Assembly (NCBI GenBank): GCA_050699435.1
Contig: JBOHGM010000006.1
Location: forward strand, 25,679 to 89,678
Direction of reading: 5' to 3'
Length of the DNA stretch: 64,000 nucleotides
Source of the DNA: GCA-003244245 sp050699435
Lineage (GTDB): Bacteria > Actinomycetota > Actinomycetes > Mycobacteriales > Pseudonocardiaceae
Shown piece by piece: positions 17,856 through 26,388 of the stretch. Below the pieces are notes generated by a model, which worked only from the letters and a program-made list of their open reading frames with translations, was not told where the DNA came from and searched no databases. The translations under genes and the position numbers were made by a program. Numbering within the stretch: the first letter of the stretch is position 1; every line of letters starts with the position of its first letter.

Positions 17856-18388
17856 CCGGATCGTGTGGTGAGCTCAATGCCTCGCCGGGCCACGTACTCA
17901 TCGAGTGGTTCGGCGTGACGACACACGGTGTCTCGCATCACGATGTAAGGCTGCTGGTCCTCGACCAGCTCGGGCCGTTCAAACTGCCCCTGCGAATCGT
18001 AGATCATCCGAACTGCCGTTGCGTCGTCGACAAGCCAGAAGTCCTCGCGCAGCGATTCCAGGTCCGGATGCGCACCTCGGTCCGCGAGGTAGATCTGTTC
18101 GCCGGCGGCTTGGTTGGCCGCGTAACCCCAGATCTCATACCGGCAGTAGTCGCTCAGCGGGTGATCGAGGACATGGACCCGAGACCACCGAACCCCACTG
18201 GTCACCTTGGCAGCCACCTGGGCCAGCCACGGGCTGGTCTCGGGGGTGGAGAGCACAACGGGGCGCCCGGACCGCCACGCAGCGAACTCCTCAGCCTCCT
18301 GCGGGACCAGGTACTGCGGCAGCGTCTCCAGGCGAAACACGGACAGCCGTGCCCCGTCGACGATCCGCGCGAGGTCAGCGATCTCCAT
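17852..18388 (-). CDS. DUF6879 family protein
   Basis: A 178-residue soluble protein with the features of DUF6879: an N-terminal SVFRLETLPQY, central WSRVHVLDHPLSDYCRYE and DFWLVDD. No enzymatic activity is established for the family to my knowledge; members are almost always encoded next to XRE-DUF5753 regulators and are thought to act with them. It is coupled to the XRE gene by a four-base overlap and preceded by a 65-residue gene ten bases upstream, so the three form one operon. Confidence 0.85.
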   Translation of the reverse strand: MEIADLARIVDGARLSVFRLETLPQYLVPQEAEEFAAWRSGRPVVLSTPETSPWLAQVAAKVTSGVRWSRVHVLDHPLSDYCRYEIWGYAANQAAGEQIYLADRGAHPDLESLREDFWLVDDATAVRMIYDSQGQFERPELVEDQQPYIVMRDTVCRHAEPLDEYVARRGIELTTRSG

Positions 18389-18397
18389 CGCACTTCC

Positions 18398-18595
18398 CTA
18401 CAGGTTCGCGCTGTGCACGATCTGGCGTCTGATGCGGACAGCCCGCTCACCAGCGCCCAGTGGTACCGGCGACGGGTCAAGATCCTCACCAACGATCACC
18501 ACGTCCTCCATGTCAGGACAGTCATCCACCCACACCCCATGGCAGGTGTACCCGTCCTTGCACAGCTCGTCCGTAGCCACCCTGCGTAACACCAT
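18398..18595 (-). CDS. Small hypothetical protein at head of regulator operon
   Basis: 65 residues, acidic in the middle (VWVDDCPDMEDVVIVGEDLD), with three Cys and no membrane segment. AAGGAGG lies upstream of the ATG at 18595, so it is very probably translated. Similar short proteins precede DUF6879-XRE pairs in related actinomycetes. Function unknown. Confidence 0.7.
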   Translation of the reverse strand: MVLRRVATDELCKDGYTCHGVWVDDCPDMEDVVIVGEDLDPSPVPLGAGERAVRIRRQIVHSANL

Positions 18596-18906
18596 CGCCG
18601 TCCTCCTTGGATCAAGTCGTATACTTACGGTACATGGAGACTAGATTGCAAACAAGGCTGCGACGCGTGCCCGACCGATGATCGAGGATTGGAATGTCCA
18701 CTGTGAACGTCATGCTGACCGATGGTCTTCGGGAGACCGGTATGTGGACAACCAGCGCCCGCTGCGCAATTCGGTGGGCTGTGCAGGCCGCAACCGCTGA
18801 CGCAGTGGTGAGGCACGGTGACGGGGGTGGCCGACACGGTGGGAGGACGTGTCGGCCACCGGGTCGTCGGCTCAGCGGGAGGGGTGAGCCGATCGTCGAG
18901 GCGTCG
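18596..18906. other. Intergenic region, promoter side of the regulator operon
   Basis: About 310 bases between the regulator operon and the M23 gene. The minus strand just upstream of 18595 is locally AT-richer (TTGCAA near 18650, GTAAGTATAC near 18625), which would suit a promoter for the operon, but spacing and match are not strong. No gene recognised. Confidence 0.4.
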
Positions 18907-19806
18907 TCAGACGGCAACGCCGTTGCGACGCAGCCAGCTCAGCGGATTGATCTTCTCGTCTCCGTTCAGCCAGACTTCGAAGTGCAGGTGTGGGCCGGTG
19001 GACTGGCCCCGGTTGCCCATCGTCGCGATCTGCTCGCCAGCGGCGACGCTCTGGCCCTCCGAGACCAGCGATTCGTTGATATGGCCATAGACCGAGACGG
19101 TGCCGTCGCTGTGCTGCAGCCGGACCCACTTCCCGAAGCCGCTGGCCGCGCCGGACTCGACGACCACCCCGTCGGTGGTGGCGTAGATCGGTGTACCGAT
19201 CGAGTTGGCGATGTCGATGCCGTAGTGGCTGGTGCCCCAGCGGGCGCCGAAGCCGGAGGTAAGGCGGCCCAGCGCAGGCATCACCACATCCCCGAAACCC
19301 ACGGGGAGCTGGGACAGGCTTTCCTCGGCGGCGTGCTGTGCCGCAGCCTGCACCGCAGCGGCGGCGGCCTCGGCAGCGGCCTGCGCTGCCGCCCGCTCAG
19401 CAGCAGCCACCTCGATAGCGCGCTCCTCGGCGATGCGCTGGCCCTTCGCCAGGCTCGTCACGTCCTGGGCGAGGGTGTCGTGCGGAACCGGCAGCACCTC
19501 GGGTAGCGGCAGGACCTCGGGTGCCGGGCCATTGCCGCCCAGGCCGGTGTAGGCGGCGGTGTCGGTCCCGAGTGCCAGCGGGGTGCTGTCTTGTGCGCGC
19601 ACCGGCTGCTGCAGACCCTGGCTGGCCGCAGCAACGGCACCGACCGCGACCGCTGCCGCCACCATGCGGCCACGGACCGCCGGACCGGGGCTGGGGATCC
19701 GGTGAGCGCCTCCGCTCCGGCTGGTCGTCTGCCTGGTCGTCTGCGCGGTGGCAGCGTCGATGCTTTTGCTGCGTCGTTGGCCGCTGGGGGAGCGGTGACG
19801 AGCCAA
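18907..19806 (-). CDS. M23-family peptidoglycan endopeptidase
   Basis: A 299-residue secreted LytM-type protein. A long basic N-terminus is followed by a hydrophobic stretch (MVAAAVAVGAVAAA, about residues 48-61), an Ala/Glu-rich coiled coil (about 118-165) and a C-terminal M23 domain with zinc-site motifs HYGIDIAN and GPHLHFEVW. It should cleave peptidoglycan stem-peptide crosslinks or act as a regulator of hydrolases. The apparent start is a TTG at 19806 with GGAAGG upstream. It is divergent from the DUF3048 gene across a leader of about 300 bases. Confidence 0.88.
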   Translation of the reverse strand: MARHRSPSGQRRSKSIDAATAQTTRQTTSRSGGAHRIPSPGPAVRGRMVAAAVAVGAVAAASQGLQQPVRAQDSTPLALGTDTAAYTGLGGNGPAPEVLPLPEVLPVPHDTLAQDVTSLAKGQRIAEERAIEVAAAERAAAQAAAEAAAAAVQAAAQHAAEESLSQLPVGFGDVVMPALGRLTSGFGARWGTSHYGIDIANSIGTPIYATTDGVVVESGAASGFGKWVRLQHSDGTVSVYGHINESLVSEGQSVAAGEQIATMGNRGQSTGPHLHFEVWLNGDEKINPLSWLRRNGVAV

Positions 19807-19930
19807 GACCTGCCCTTCCGTTCGGAGAGTCCGGGAGAGATGGCGCGGGCCGTGGGACCCTGGGGAGCCGCCCTAAGGACTCGCGGACGCTATCCAGCGG
19901 TCCGAGGGGAGGCAAGGACTGCGACCCTAC

Positions 19931-19959
19931 CCACACCGAGTAGCCGCCCAGCGGTGTGG
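19931..19959. promoter_or_regulatory. Perfect hairpin in leader of the M23 gene
   Basis: ccacaccg and cggtgtgg form a perfect eight-base stem around a 13-base loop in the divergent intergenic region. On the M23 side it would lie about 125 bases before the start codon, in the 5' leader. In actinobacteria, wall-hydrolase genes often have c-di-AMP riboswitches; I searched by eye for the conserved core and did not find a convincing match, so only the hairpin is claimed. Confidence 0.4.
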
Positions 19960-20102
19960 AGTCATCGATGAACGGTCTACAGAATCTTCGTTCCGGCCGA
20001 TCACGGTTTGGTGGGTAAAATGTCACCCACTGTTGCGCGGCGTGGGCCAACGGGGGCCACACAGGGGTCCGTGCACGATCAGGACGACACCGGAGGTGGT
20101 GG

Positions 20103-21119
20103 ATGGGTCGGCGGGGATGCGGAAACCAGTCTGGCGCACTCACCGTGCTGCTCGTGGTGCTCTTTCCCGTGCTGGTGTTGTCGTGCGGCGATTCGTCTGC
20201 GTTGGTGCCGGTCCAGCAGGGTGCCCCGGCTACCGCCCCGGCACCGCCTACGCCGCCGGATCCGCCCGCGCCGCCGCCCGTCTCGTCGTTCACCGGGCTG
20301 GCCACCGACGTCAACGCTCCGGTGCTCTGCGTCAAGATCGACAACGCGTCGGTGGCACGTCCGCAGAGTGGGTTGGCGCAGGCGGACGTGGTCTACGTGG
20401 AGCCGGTCGAAGGCGGCCTGAGCCGGCTGCTCGCCGTCTACCAGTCCCAGCTCCCGCCGGTGGTGGGGCCGGTGCGAAGCGTGCGGCAGAGCGATCTGCG
20501 ACTGCTGGCCGGCTTCGGCCGTCCTGCACTGGCGTTCTCCGGGGAGGCGGCGGCACTGCGGCCGTTGATCGAGCAGGCACCCGTGCTCGACGTCTCGGCC
20601 CCGGTGCGGCCCGGCGCCTACCACCGAGACTTCACCAGGTTCGTGCCGCACAACCTGTTCGCCGATCCGCACCAGCTACGCGAAGGCGGCGCGCCGGCCC
20701 GCGACATCGGGTTCCGCTTCGGCCCGCCCCCTCCCGGCGGCCGCCCGACACCCAGTACCGATGTCTCGTACCAGGCGACACAGATCGGGGTGCAGTGGAT
20801 ACCCGAGGAGGCCAGGTGGGTGGTCGCCATGGACGGAGCGCCGCTCACCACCGCGGCGGGAGAGCGGCCGGGCGCGGCGACCGTCGTGCTGCAGCGGGTC
20901 GCGGTACACGAGACGGACATCCGCGACGCGGCAGGCACGCCGTCCCCGTTCGCCGAGACCGTGGGTGACGGCGAGGCGGTCGTGCTGCGCGACGGCCAGG
21001 CATTCACGGGGCGCTGGTCCCGGCCGACGCCGGCGGCGGGCACCACGTTCACCTTGCCGGACGGTGCGCCGTTGACCTTCGCGCCCGGTCCGGTGTGGGT
21101 GGTGCTATTGCCCGCGTGA
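20103..21119 (+). CDS. DUF3048 domain lipoprotein
   Basis: A 338-residue lipoprotein: signal peptide with lipobox LVLSC near residue 28, a Pro-rich linker, then a DUF3048 domain (CVKIDNASVARPQSGLAQAD, VVYVEPVEGGLSRLLAVYQS, GPVRSVRQSD). The family includes Bacillus YerB; its biochemical role is not known to me. A C-terminal part (GDGEAVVLRDGQAFTGRW) matches the family's second domain. It is divergent from the M23 gene, and the next membrane protein gene follows after about 35 bases on the same strand. Confidence 0.88.
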   Translation: MGRRGCGNQSGALTVLLVVLFPVLVLSCGDSSALVPVQQGAPATAPAPPTPPDPPAPPPVSSFTGLATDVNAPVLCVKIDNASVARPQSGLAQADVVYVEPVEGGLSRLLAVYQSQLPPVVGPVRSVRQSDLRLLAGFGRPALAFSGEAAALRPLIEQAPVLDVSAPVRPGAYHRDFTRFVPHNLFADPHQLREGGAPARDIGFRFGPPPPGGRPTPSTDVSYQATQIGVQWIPEEARWVVAMDGAPLTTAAGERPGAATVVLQRVAVHETDIRDAAGTPSPFAETVGDGEAVVLRDGQAFTGRWSRPTPAAGTTFTLPDGAPLTFAPGPVWVVLLPA

Positions 21120-21155
21120 GACCTGCGGCTTCCTAAGAGGTGGTGGACTGAGCCC

Positions 21156-22031
21156 ATGCGTACGCCCGTGACGCTGCTGGCGTTCTTCGTCGGCTTGATC
21201 GTGCTCTTCGGTGTCGCGGTCAGTCTCGGCGAGGTCGTCGGTGGGAGGGTGCCGGGGATCCCCGGTGGCGGGTACGGATCCGACGAGAACGGATCTGATG
21301 GCGGCGATGAGCACCCGCCCGAGGACGATGACAAGCTCGGGGGGTTGTCCATCTCCGATCAGGGTTACGTCCTGTGGCCCGTGGTGACCAGGTTCCCAGC
21401 CGGGGAGACCGCCGAGTTCCGGTTCACCATCTTCACCGTCGACCGCACCCCGGTCACCGACTTCGCGATCGACCGGGACCGGCGGATGCGCCTCATCGTG
21501 GTCCGCCGGGACATGACCGAGTACCAGCACCTGCGCGGCACCATGGACCCGGACGGCACCTGGACCGTGCGACTGCGGATCGACGAACCGGGCAGCTACC
21601 GTGCCTTCGCCACCTTCCGGCCCCGCAGCGCCGCAGCACCGGTGACCCTCGGCGTGGACCTCGAGGTGCCGGGCCTGGTCGAGTCCCGAGCAATATCACA
21701 GCCATCGGAGCTCGCCGAAGTCGATGAGTACACCGTGATGCTCGACGGAACTGTGCTCGCCGGCGGGGTGTCCCGGCTCTATATGACCGTGCTGCGGGAG
21801 GGGAAGCCGGTCACCGACCTCGAGCCCTACCTCGGGGCTACCGGGCACCTGGTGATGTTGCGCGAGGGCGACCTCGCGTATCTGCACGTCTATCCGCTCA
21901 CCGGTACCCGTTCAGGGCCCACGATCACGTTCGAATCCAGGGTTCCCACCCCCGGCTACTACCGGGTGTTCCTGGAGTTCAAGCACCGCGGCGAGGTGCG
22001 GACCGCCGAGTTCACCGTCATGGCGAGTTGA
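21156..22031 (+). CDS. Membrane-anchored extracytoplasmic protein
   Basis: A 291-residue protein with one N-terminal hydrophobic segment (VTLLAFFVGLIVLFGVAVSL) serving as anchor or uncleaved signal, an acidic Gly/Asp-rich linker, and two beta-sandwich-like repeats. The second repeat contains TGHLVMLREGDLAYLHVYPL, similar to domains found near metal transporters in actinomycetes. No metal-binding residues are clear enough to name a ligand. It probably forms an operon with the DUF3048 gene and converges with the HIT gene. Confidence 0.65.
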   Translation: MRTPVTLLAFFVGLIVLFGVAVSLGEVVGGRVPGIPGGGYGSDENGSDGGDEHPPEDDDKLGGLSISDQGYVLWPVVTRFPAGETAEFRFTIFTVDRTPVTDFAIDRDRRMRLIVVRRDMTEYQHLRGTMDPDGTWTVRLRIDEPGSYRAFATFRPRSAAAPVTLGVDLEVPGLVESRAISQPSELAEVDEYTVMLDGTVLAGGVSRLYMTVLREGKPVTDLEPYLGATGHLVMLREGDLAYLHVYPLTGTRSGPTITFESRVPTPGYYRVFLEFKHRGEVRTAEFTVMAS

Positions 22032-22048
22032 CCACCCACCCCGCCGGG

Positions 22049-22474
22049 TCAGTCGGGTACCTGTTCGCCGTGCCCGGCCTCTCGGAGCGCTGTGCGCAGG
22101 GCGGCGGCGTTGGCATCGAGTTCGGCGGGGTCGGGATCGTGGTCGACGTTATCGAAGTCGAAATCGTCGATACCCCAGGAGGGGAACACGTGCAGGTGTG
22201 CGTGCGGCACCTCGAACCCGGCGACTATCAGCCCCGCGCGCGGCGCGTCGAAGGCGGTCCGCTGCGCCGCACCGACCCGCTTGGCCACCAGCATGAGCTC
22301 GGTGAGCAGGTCGTCGTCGGTGTCGGTCCACTCATCGACCTCGTCCCGGGGGACGACCAGCGCGTGCCCCGGCCGCAGCGGCGCGATGGTGAGAAAGGCG
22401 ACGCAGCGCTTATCGCTCCAGACGAAGCGCCCGGGCAGCTCACCCTGGATGATGCGGCTGAACAGGGTAGACAC
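22049..22474 (-). CDS. HIT-family nucleotide hydrolase
   Basis: A 141-residue cytoplasmic protein with the histidine triad HAHLHVF near residue 100 and the family's N-terminal block (SRIIQGELPGRFVWSD, APLRPGHALVVPRDE). HIT proteins hydrolyse or transfer nucleotidyl groups from substrates such as adenosine phosphoramidates or dinucleoside polyphosphates; the specific substrate is not evident. The GTG start at 22474 has GGAGGG upstream and matches the usual N-terminus; longer frames read into Arg/Pro-rich noise. Confidence 0.9.
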   Translation of the reverse strand: MSTLFSRIIQGELPGRFVWSDKRCVAFLTIAPLRPGHALVVPRDEVDEWTDTDDDLLTELMLVAKRVGAAQRTAFDAPRAGLIVAGFEVPHAHLHVFPSWGIDDFDFDNVDHDPDPAELDANAAALRTALREAGHGEQVPD

Positions 22475-22536
22475 AATTCCCTCCGGTACGTTGCGGGTGC
22501 AGCGGCAGGAGCATATTGGCCGCAGCAGCGGCCTGC

Positions 22537-23343
22537 TCAACGCGACCGGTGGGCTGCCCTGACCTCGTCGAGGAGCTCCTGGATCTGGGCGCTGAGCTGG
22601 GTGGGGGAGCAGGGAGTGATGGTGGACCAGTCCGGCCCACCGCCGTAACCGGCCCGGTGGAGCTGCAGGTACCGCCCTTGCGGGGTGTCGTGGTAGGCGA
22701 CCACGCGTCGAGCACGGTGGCGGGCCCCACCCTGCGGCCCGACCGCCTCGGCACCGAACTGGCCGCGGCCCGCTATGCCCTCGCACATCCGGGCGACCGC
22801 GTGGGCGTCGCGAGCATCGACGCCGGCCTGGACCAGCCCATCCACCAGGTGGTGCGGAGCCGAGCCCGCCTTCGCGCCAACAGCCATCAGCGTCTCGGTG
22901 GGTATCGAGACGGACTCGCCGGACCCGGCGCCCGCCCGGCCGGCTACCGCGGCGACGTCGGCGGTGAGGCGGTACTCGCTGGTCTCGCCGATCCGCACAC
23001 CAGCCGCGTTGATCACCGCGACGGCGGCTGTCGCGCCGCGCAGGGCACCCAGGGCGAAGCAGCGCCAGGTGGGGTACCAGATCCGCGCATCGACCATCGC
23101 GGCGGGCCGGGCGATCACCTGCAGCAGATCGGCCAGCCCGGGATGCAGCCCGCGGTCGTCTGCGAGACCGTGGCTGCGCAGCGCGTCGAGACCGGATCGG
23201 ATGATCTGGTGGCGCTCCTCGTGGGTGTTCCCGGGGCTGGGCAGGTGCAGGACGACCGGGAACTCCTCGATACCGAGAACCTCCCGGCAGACATCGAATT
23301 CGGTGTGGCTCAGCAGGTACCCGGGCTGAGCAGGAGCGCTCAT
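22537..23343 (-). CDS. ESX secretion chaperone, EspG family
   Basis: A 268-residue cytoplasmic protein with EspG-type features: an N-terminal LSHTEFDVCREVLGIEEFPVVL and C-terminal RRVVAYHDTPQGRYLQ. EspG proteins bind the tip of their cognate PE-PPE substrate and keep it soluble for type VII secretion. Its start overlaps the PPE-type gene by ATGA, so the pair is translationally coupled and is probably a chaperone-substrate unit. Confidence 0.85.
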   Translation of the reverse strand: MSAPAQPGYLLSHTEFDVCREVLGIEEFPVVLHLPSPGNTHEERHQIIRSGLDALRSHGLADDRGLHPGLADLLQVIARPAAMVDARIWYPTWRCFALGALRGATAAVAVINAAGVRIGETSEYRLTADVAAVAGRAGAGSGESVSIPTETLMAVGAKAGSAPHHLVDGLVQAGVDARDAHAVARMCEGIAGRGQFGAEAVGPQGGARHRARRVVAYHDTPQGRYLQLHRAGYGGGPDWSTITPCSPTQLSAQIQELLDEVRAAHRSR

Positions 23344-24596
23344 CGTGGCGGATCCTCGCCGATGACCGGCGGCGCGACGAGGCGGTTGTCTTCGAAGATC
23401 TCTGAGTCCTGCTGCCAGTACTTGTTCTGGTGCTCTTCGTCATCGGTTCCGGGCCCGCGCGCCCCGGCTGTTGCCGGGTGCAGGAACGATCCTGGTGCTC
23501 CGCCGCGCCGACCGGCGCCCGCAGCGGCCGAGCCCGCCGCGCCGGCCCTCGCCGGGCCCTCGGCGTCGCCACTTGCGACGCCCTGGCCGAGACCGCCCTG
23601 GCTCACGCCGCCGACTCCACGACCAGCGCCCGCGCCTACGGCACCGAAGCGGGTTCGGGCCGGGTCAGAGCCCCCGACGCCCCCGACACCGCCTGCGCCG
23701 ACACCTCCGATACCCGGCGCGGTGGCCGCCGGTCTCGGGGACTGCCCGCTGGCTCCGCCGCCCTGGCCCGGAGTCGGGGTGCCCGGCAGAAACGGTCCTG
23801 CCGAGCCACCCGGCCCCGCCGAGCCACCTGACCCGCCAGGGGGAGCCGTCCCGCCACCGACCCCCGCCCCGGTCAGCGTCGTCGTCGACGCAATCTGCTG
23901 CGGCGCTACCGTGCTCGGTGCTCCTGGGTAGGCCGCCCCGCCTGCCGAACCGGTGGATGCCGTGCCGCCATAACCGACTGCCGGTTGCTGGGCCCCGCTG
24001 GCCAATGCGGCCTCCACCGCGATCGGCCGCGGTGCTTCCACCGGTGCCATGGCGGCGAGATTGGTCTGTGCCACCGTGTTCCAGTGGTTCATGGCCTGGA
24101 CCGCAGCCGCCTTGTGGGCGGCGTTCTGCTTCGCGGCGTGGTCGACGTCAGTCTGGATCTCGAAGGGATTCAAGCCGCCGGTGCTGACTCCGGCGGCAAC
24201 GTTGAATCCGTCGGCCATAGCGTCACCGAAGCCGTACTCGGCGCTGTGCGGTTGCTGGATCTGCGACCGGGCGGTTGTGAATGCCTCGCCCTGGTCGGCG
24301 GCCGGTCGACACGACCTCATGGAGAGCCCACCCGCATCCGACACCCAGTTCGCGGACTGCTGGATCGCTTGCCCGGCCGCTGCCGCTGCCGCGCCCTCCC
24401 ACTCGATCCCGATCTCGCTCAGGGCGGTTCGCAGGTGGTTTTCCACGTCGGCGAGCAGCGTGCCCAGATCCCTCAGCGCAGCCCGTGCCGTCTCCGCGGT
24501 CCCCGGCCCGTTGCCCTGCTCGTGCATCCAGCTGTACATCGTCTGCAGGCTCTGACCATCGAAACGGTGCGTGGTGATGGTCGGTCCCTCGGTCAT
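23340..24596 (-). CDS. PPE-like type VII secretion substrate
   Basis: A 418-residue protein. The N-terminal 190 residues are helical with a WEGAAAAAAGQAI segment and a central MNHWNTVAQTNLAAM, like the helical bundle of PPE/WXG-type proteins of non-mycobacterial actinomycetes. The C-terminal half is a Gly/Pro/Ala-rich low-complexity tail ending in an acidic stretch. AGGGGA precedes the ATG. Gene order is WXG-like, DUF3558, PPE-like, EspG, all on one strand with short gaps or overlaps. No core ESX machinery gene (EccC, EccD) is in the window. Confidence 0.82.
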   Translation of the reverse strand: MTEGPTITTHRFDGQSLQTMYSWMHEQGNGPGTAETARAALRDLGTLLADVENHLRTALSEIGIEWEGAAAAAAGQAIQQSANWVSDAGGLSMRSCRPAADQGEAFTTARSQIQQPHSAEYGFGDAMADGFNVAAGVSTGGLNPFEIQTDVDHAAKQNAAHKAAAVQAMNHWNTVAQTNLAAMAPVEAPRPIAVEAALASGAQQPAVGYGGTASTGSAGGAAYPGAPSTVAPQQIASTTTLTGAGVGGGTAPPGGSGGSAGPGGSAGPFLPGTPTPGQGGGASGQSPRPAATAPGIGGVGAGGVGGVGGSDPARTRFGAVGAGAGRGVGGVSQGGLGQGVASGDAEGPARAGAAGSAAAGAGRRGGAPGSFLHPATAGARGPGTDDEEHQNKYWQQDSEIFEDNRLVAPPVIGEDPPR

Positions 24597-24611
24597 GACG
24601 TCCCCTCTCGC

Positions 24612-25196
24612 TCAGCGCGCCAGCAAAGTTTCCATCGCGGCCGCTGCGCCCAGCCGCGCCCGCTCACACATCTCGTCCACAGTGAAGGAGCCCGCACTGT
24701 CCCCGAGGAACATCACGTCGAGGCTCTGCCCTGCTGCGACATCGATCGTCAACGAACAATCGTCGTCCGAACCACCCAGCAGCGTTTGGACGGCTCCGAA
24801 TCCGGCCACCTCGCGGATTGCAACACCCGCCACGTTCCGTCGCCCGGTAAGCCACGCGTCTGCACCCTCCTGCGGCACCGGTGCGACGTAGTAACTGAAG
24901 AACGGTTCCGAGGAGCTGTGTGCGTAGGTACAGGCCACCTCGCTGCGGGAGCTTGGTGGACTGGGCCTGGGCTCCTGATCGATGCCCAAATCCTGCCTTT
25001 GCTGCGGAGTGAAGACCAGACACGGATCGAGGTCATCTATGGGGACCTCCGCCGGTCGTGGCGGCAGTTGCAGCGCAGCTGTGGTCGTCGGCGGTGGTTC
25101 CGGCTCTCCTGGCGTCACCGTCCGGGTAGCGCAAGCTGGCAGCAGCACGGTCAAGGCGGCGGCGAGCATGAGCCCGCCGAGCCGTCGGTCAGACAT
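24612..25196 (-). CDS. DUF3558 lipoprotein
   Basis: A 194-residue lipoprotein with lipobox LLPAC (Cys near residue 22), a Pro/Thr-rich linker and a DUF3558 domain (DPCLVFTPQQRQDLGI, CTYAHSSS, DDCSLTIDVAAGQSLDV, two Cys pairs). Such proteins are typical of Pseudonocardiaceae and Corynebacteriales and often accompany ESX loci. The ATG overlaps the end of the WXG-like gene by eight bases. Function unknown. Confidence 0.85.
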   Translation of the reverse strand: MSDRRLGGLMLAAALTVLLPACATRTVTPGEPEPPPTTTAALQLPPRPAEVPIDDLDPCLVFTPQQRQDLGIDQEPRPSPPSSRSEVACTYAHSSSEPFFSYYVAPVPQEGADAWLTGRRNVAGVAIREVAGFGAVQTLLGGSDDDCSLTIDVAAGQSLDVMFLGDSAGSFTVDEMCERARLGAAAAMETLLAR

Positions 25197-25530
25197 TCGC
25201 ACCTCCGGGTGGGAACCCGCGAGCGATGTCCTCGTCGGTCCAGCCGTACTCCAGGGCCGACTGCCGGAGAGCGTTGGCTCCGCGCTGCAGCTCGTCACGG
25301 AACTGGAGGGCGATTGCCAGGTAGGAACTCTCGCCTGCGCTCATCCGATGGGTGAACGCGGCCGCCGCCTCTCTCGACACCGGGTCTCCACCCATCTCGT
25401 CAAGCCGGAGAGTGGCGCGTAGTGGTGCGATCCCGTCCGTGAGCCGGTTGGCGGCGTCTTGCATGATCTTGTGCGCCTGCAGCACGTTGTCCGGGTTCAC
25501 CTGAAAGGACGGGCCAGCCGTCGGTTCCAT
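25189..25530 (-). CDS. WXG100-like/PE-like small ESX protein
   Basis: A 113-residue all-helical protein (VNPDNVLQAHKIMQDAANRL, then a second helix ending LALQFRDEL-like as IALQFRDELQRGANALRQ) and a short polar tail with a YGWTDEDIARGF segment. Size, helical hairpin form and position as first gene of the block fit the partner of the PPE-like protein. The ATG at 25530 sits six bases after GGGAG; a TTG two codons earlier is less likely. Confidence 0.7.
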   Translation of the reverse strand: MEPTAGPSFQVNPDNVLQAHKIMQDAANRLTDGIAPLRATLRLDEMGGDPVSREAAAAFTHRMSAGESSYLAIALQFRDELQRGANALRQSALEYGWTDEDIARGFPPGGANV

Positions 25531-25743
25531 GATCAACTCCCCCCCGGGGTCGGGCGTGGCGACTGGCGGTTACGCTACAACAATCTTCCGTTCGGTCCGG
25601 CCGCGCGTCCCGAGCGCATCGTCGTGCTGTGACCGAGGCTCAACTGGCAGACGGAAGACTACGCTTGGTGACATGCGGCGGTCGAACGCCCGGTTCGGGT
25701 GAATGAGTGTGATCTTCAGAGCATATCCGGCTAGTCTCCGGGC

Positions 25744-26235
25744 GTGCCATCATTTGACGCTGAAGCGGTTGACTGCCGGATATCGGTCTTTCGTGAGGGT
25801 ATGGCTGCGTCCATGGGTCATGACGTAGACCTGCGCGTGACGAGTTTGTCCCTTGCGGTGGGGGACGACGACTCGATCTCGGCGGAGTTCGACGCGGAAT
25901 CGCTGCAGGTAGTGAGCGAGGGTCCCTCCGCGTCTGATCGTAAGGACATCGAGAGCAACTCCCAGAAAGCGCTGGAGACCCGCAAGTACTCGACGATCAG
26001 GTTCCGCTCCACCTCAGTGGTGCGCGACGGTGACCGTGCCAAGATCGATGGGGATCTGACGCTGCACGGTGTGACCAACCCGATCTCAGTCGAGGCGCGT
26101 GATGACGGCGAACGCTGGACCGCCGAGGTCACCATCGACCAGCGAAATTTCAATATCAAGCCGTTCTCGGCCATGATGGGTGCGCTCAAGGTCAAGCCTG
26201 AGGTGAAGGTGCACATCTCCGTCCCCAGCTCCTGA
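25744..26235 (+). CDS. YceI-family protein
   Basis: A 163-residue YceI-like beta-barrel protein: IDGDLTLHGVTNPISVEA is the family hallmark near residue 105, with a SNSQKALETRKYSTIRFRST block before it. YceI proteins bind isoprenoid or other amphiphilic ligands. There is no signal peptide, so it should be cytoplasmic. It starts with GTG and is divergent from the ESX block. A second, broken yceI lies at 28702-29171. Confidence 0.88.
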   Translation: MPSFDAEAVDCRISVFREGMAASMGHDVDLRVTSLSLAVGDDDSISAEFDAESLQVVSEGPSASDRKDIESNSQKALETRKYSTIRFRSTSVVRDGDRAKIDGDLTLHGVTNPISVEARDDGERWTAEVTIDQRNFNIKPFSAMMGALKVKPEVKVHISVPSS

Positions 26236-26388
26236 CGTCCGGGTGCGGGGGACTGCCGGTGTTAGCCCCAGCGGTGTGTATGCTGTGCGCATGGCGAGGG
26301 TGAACATCACCGATCACCGTCGCTGGGGTATAGCCTCCGGCTGCCGCTCGACCGGTAGTTTGCCCCGGCAGGTCCGGAGTTCGGGTGC

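Noticed and set aside
19807..20000. c-di-AMP (ydaO-type) riboswitch before the M23 gene
   Set aside because: The conserved GGGTGAA and GTCAGCTAACC elements are absent; only a hairpin is supported.
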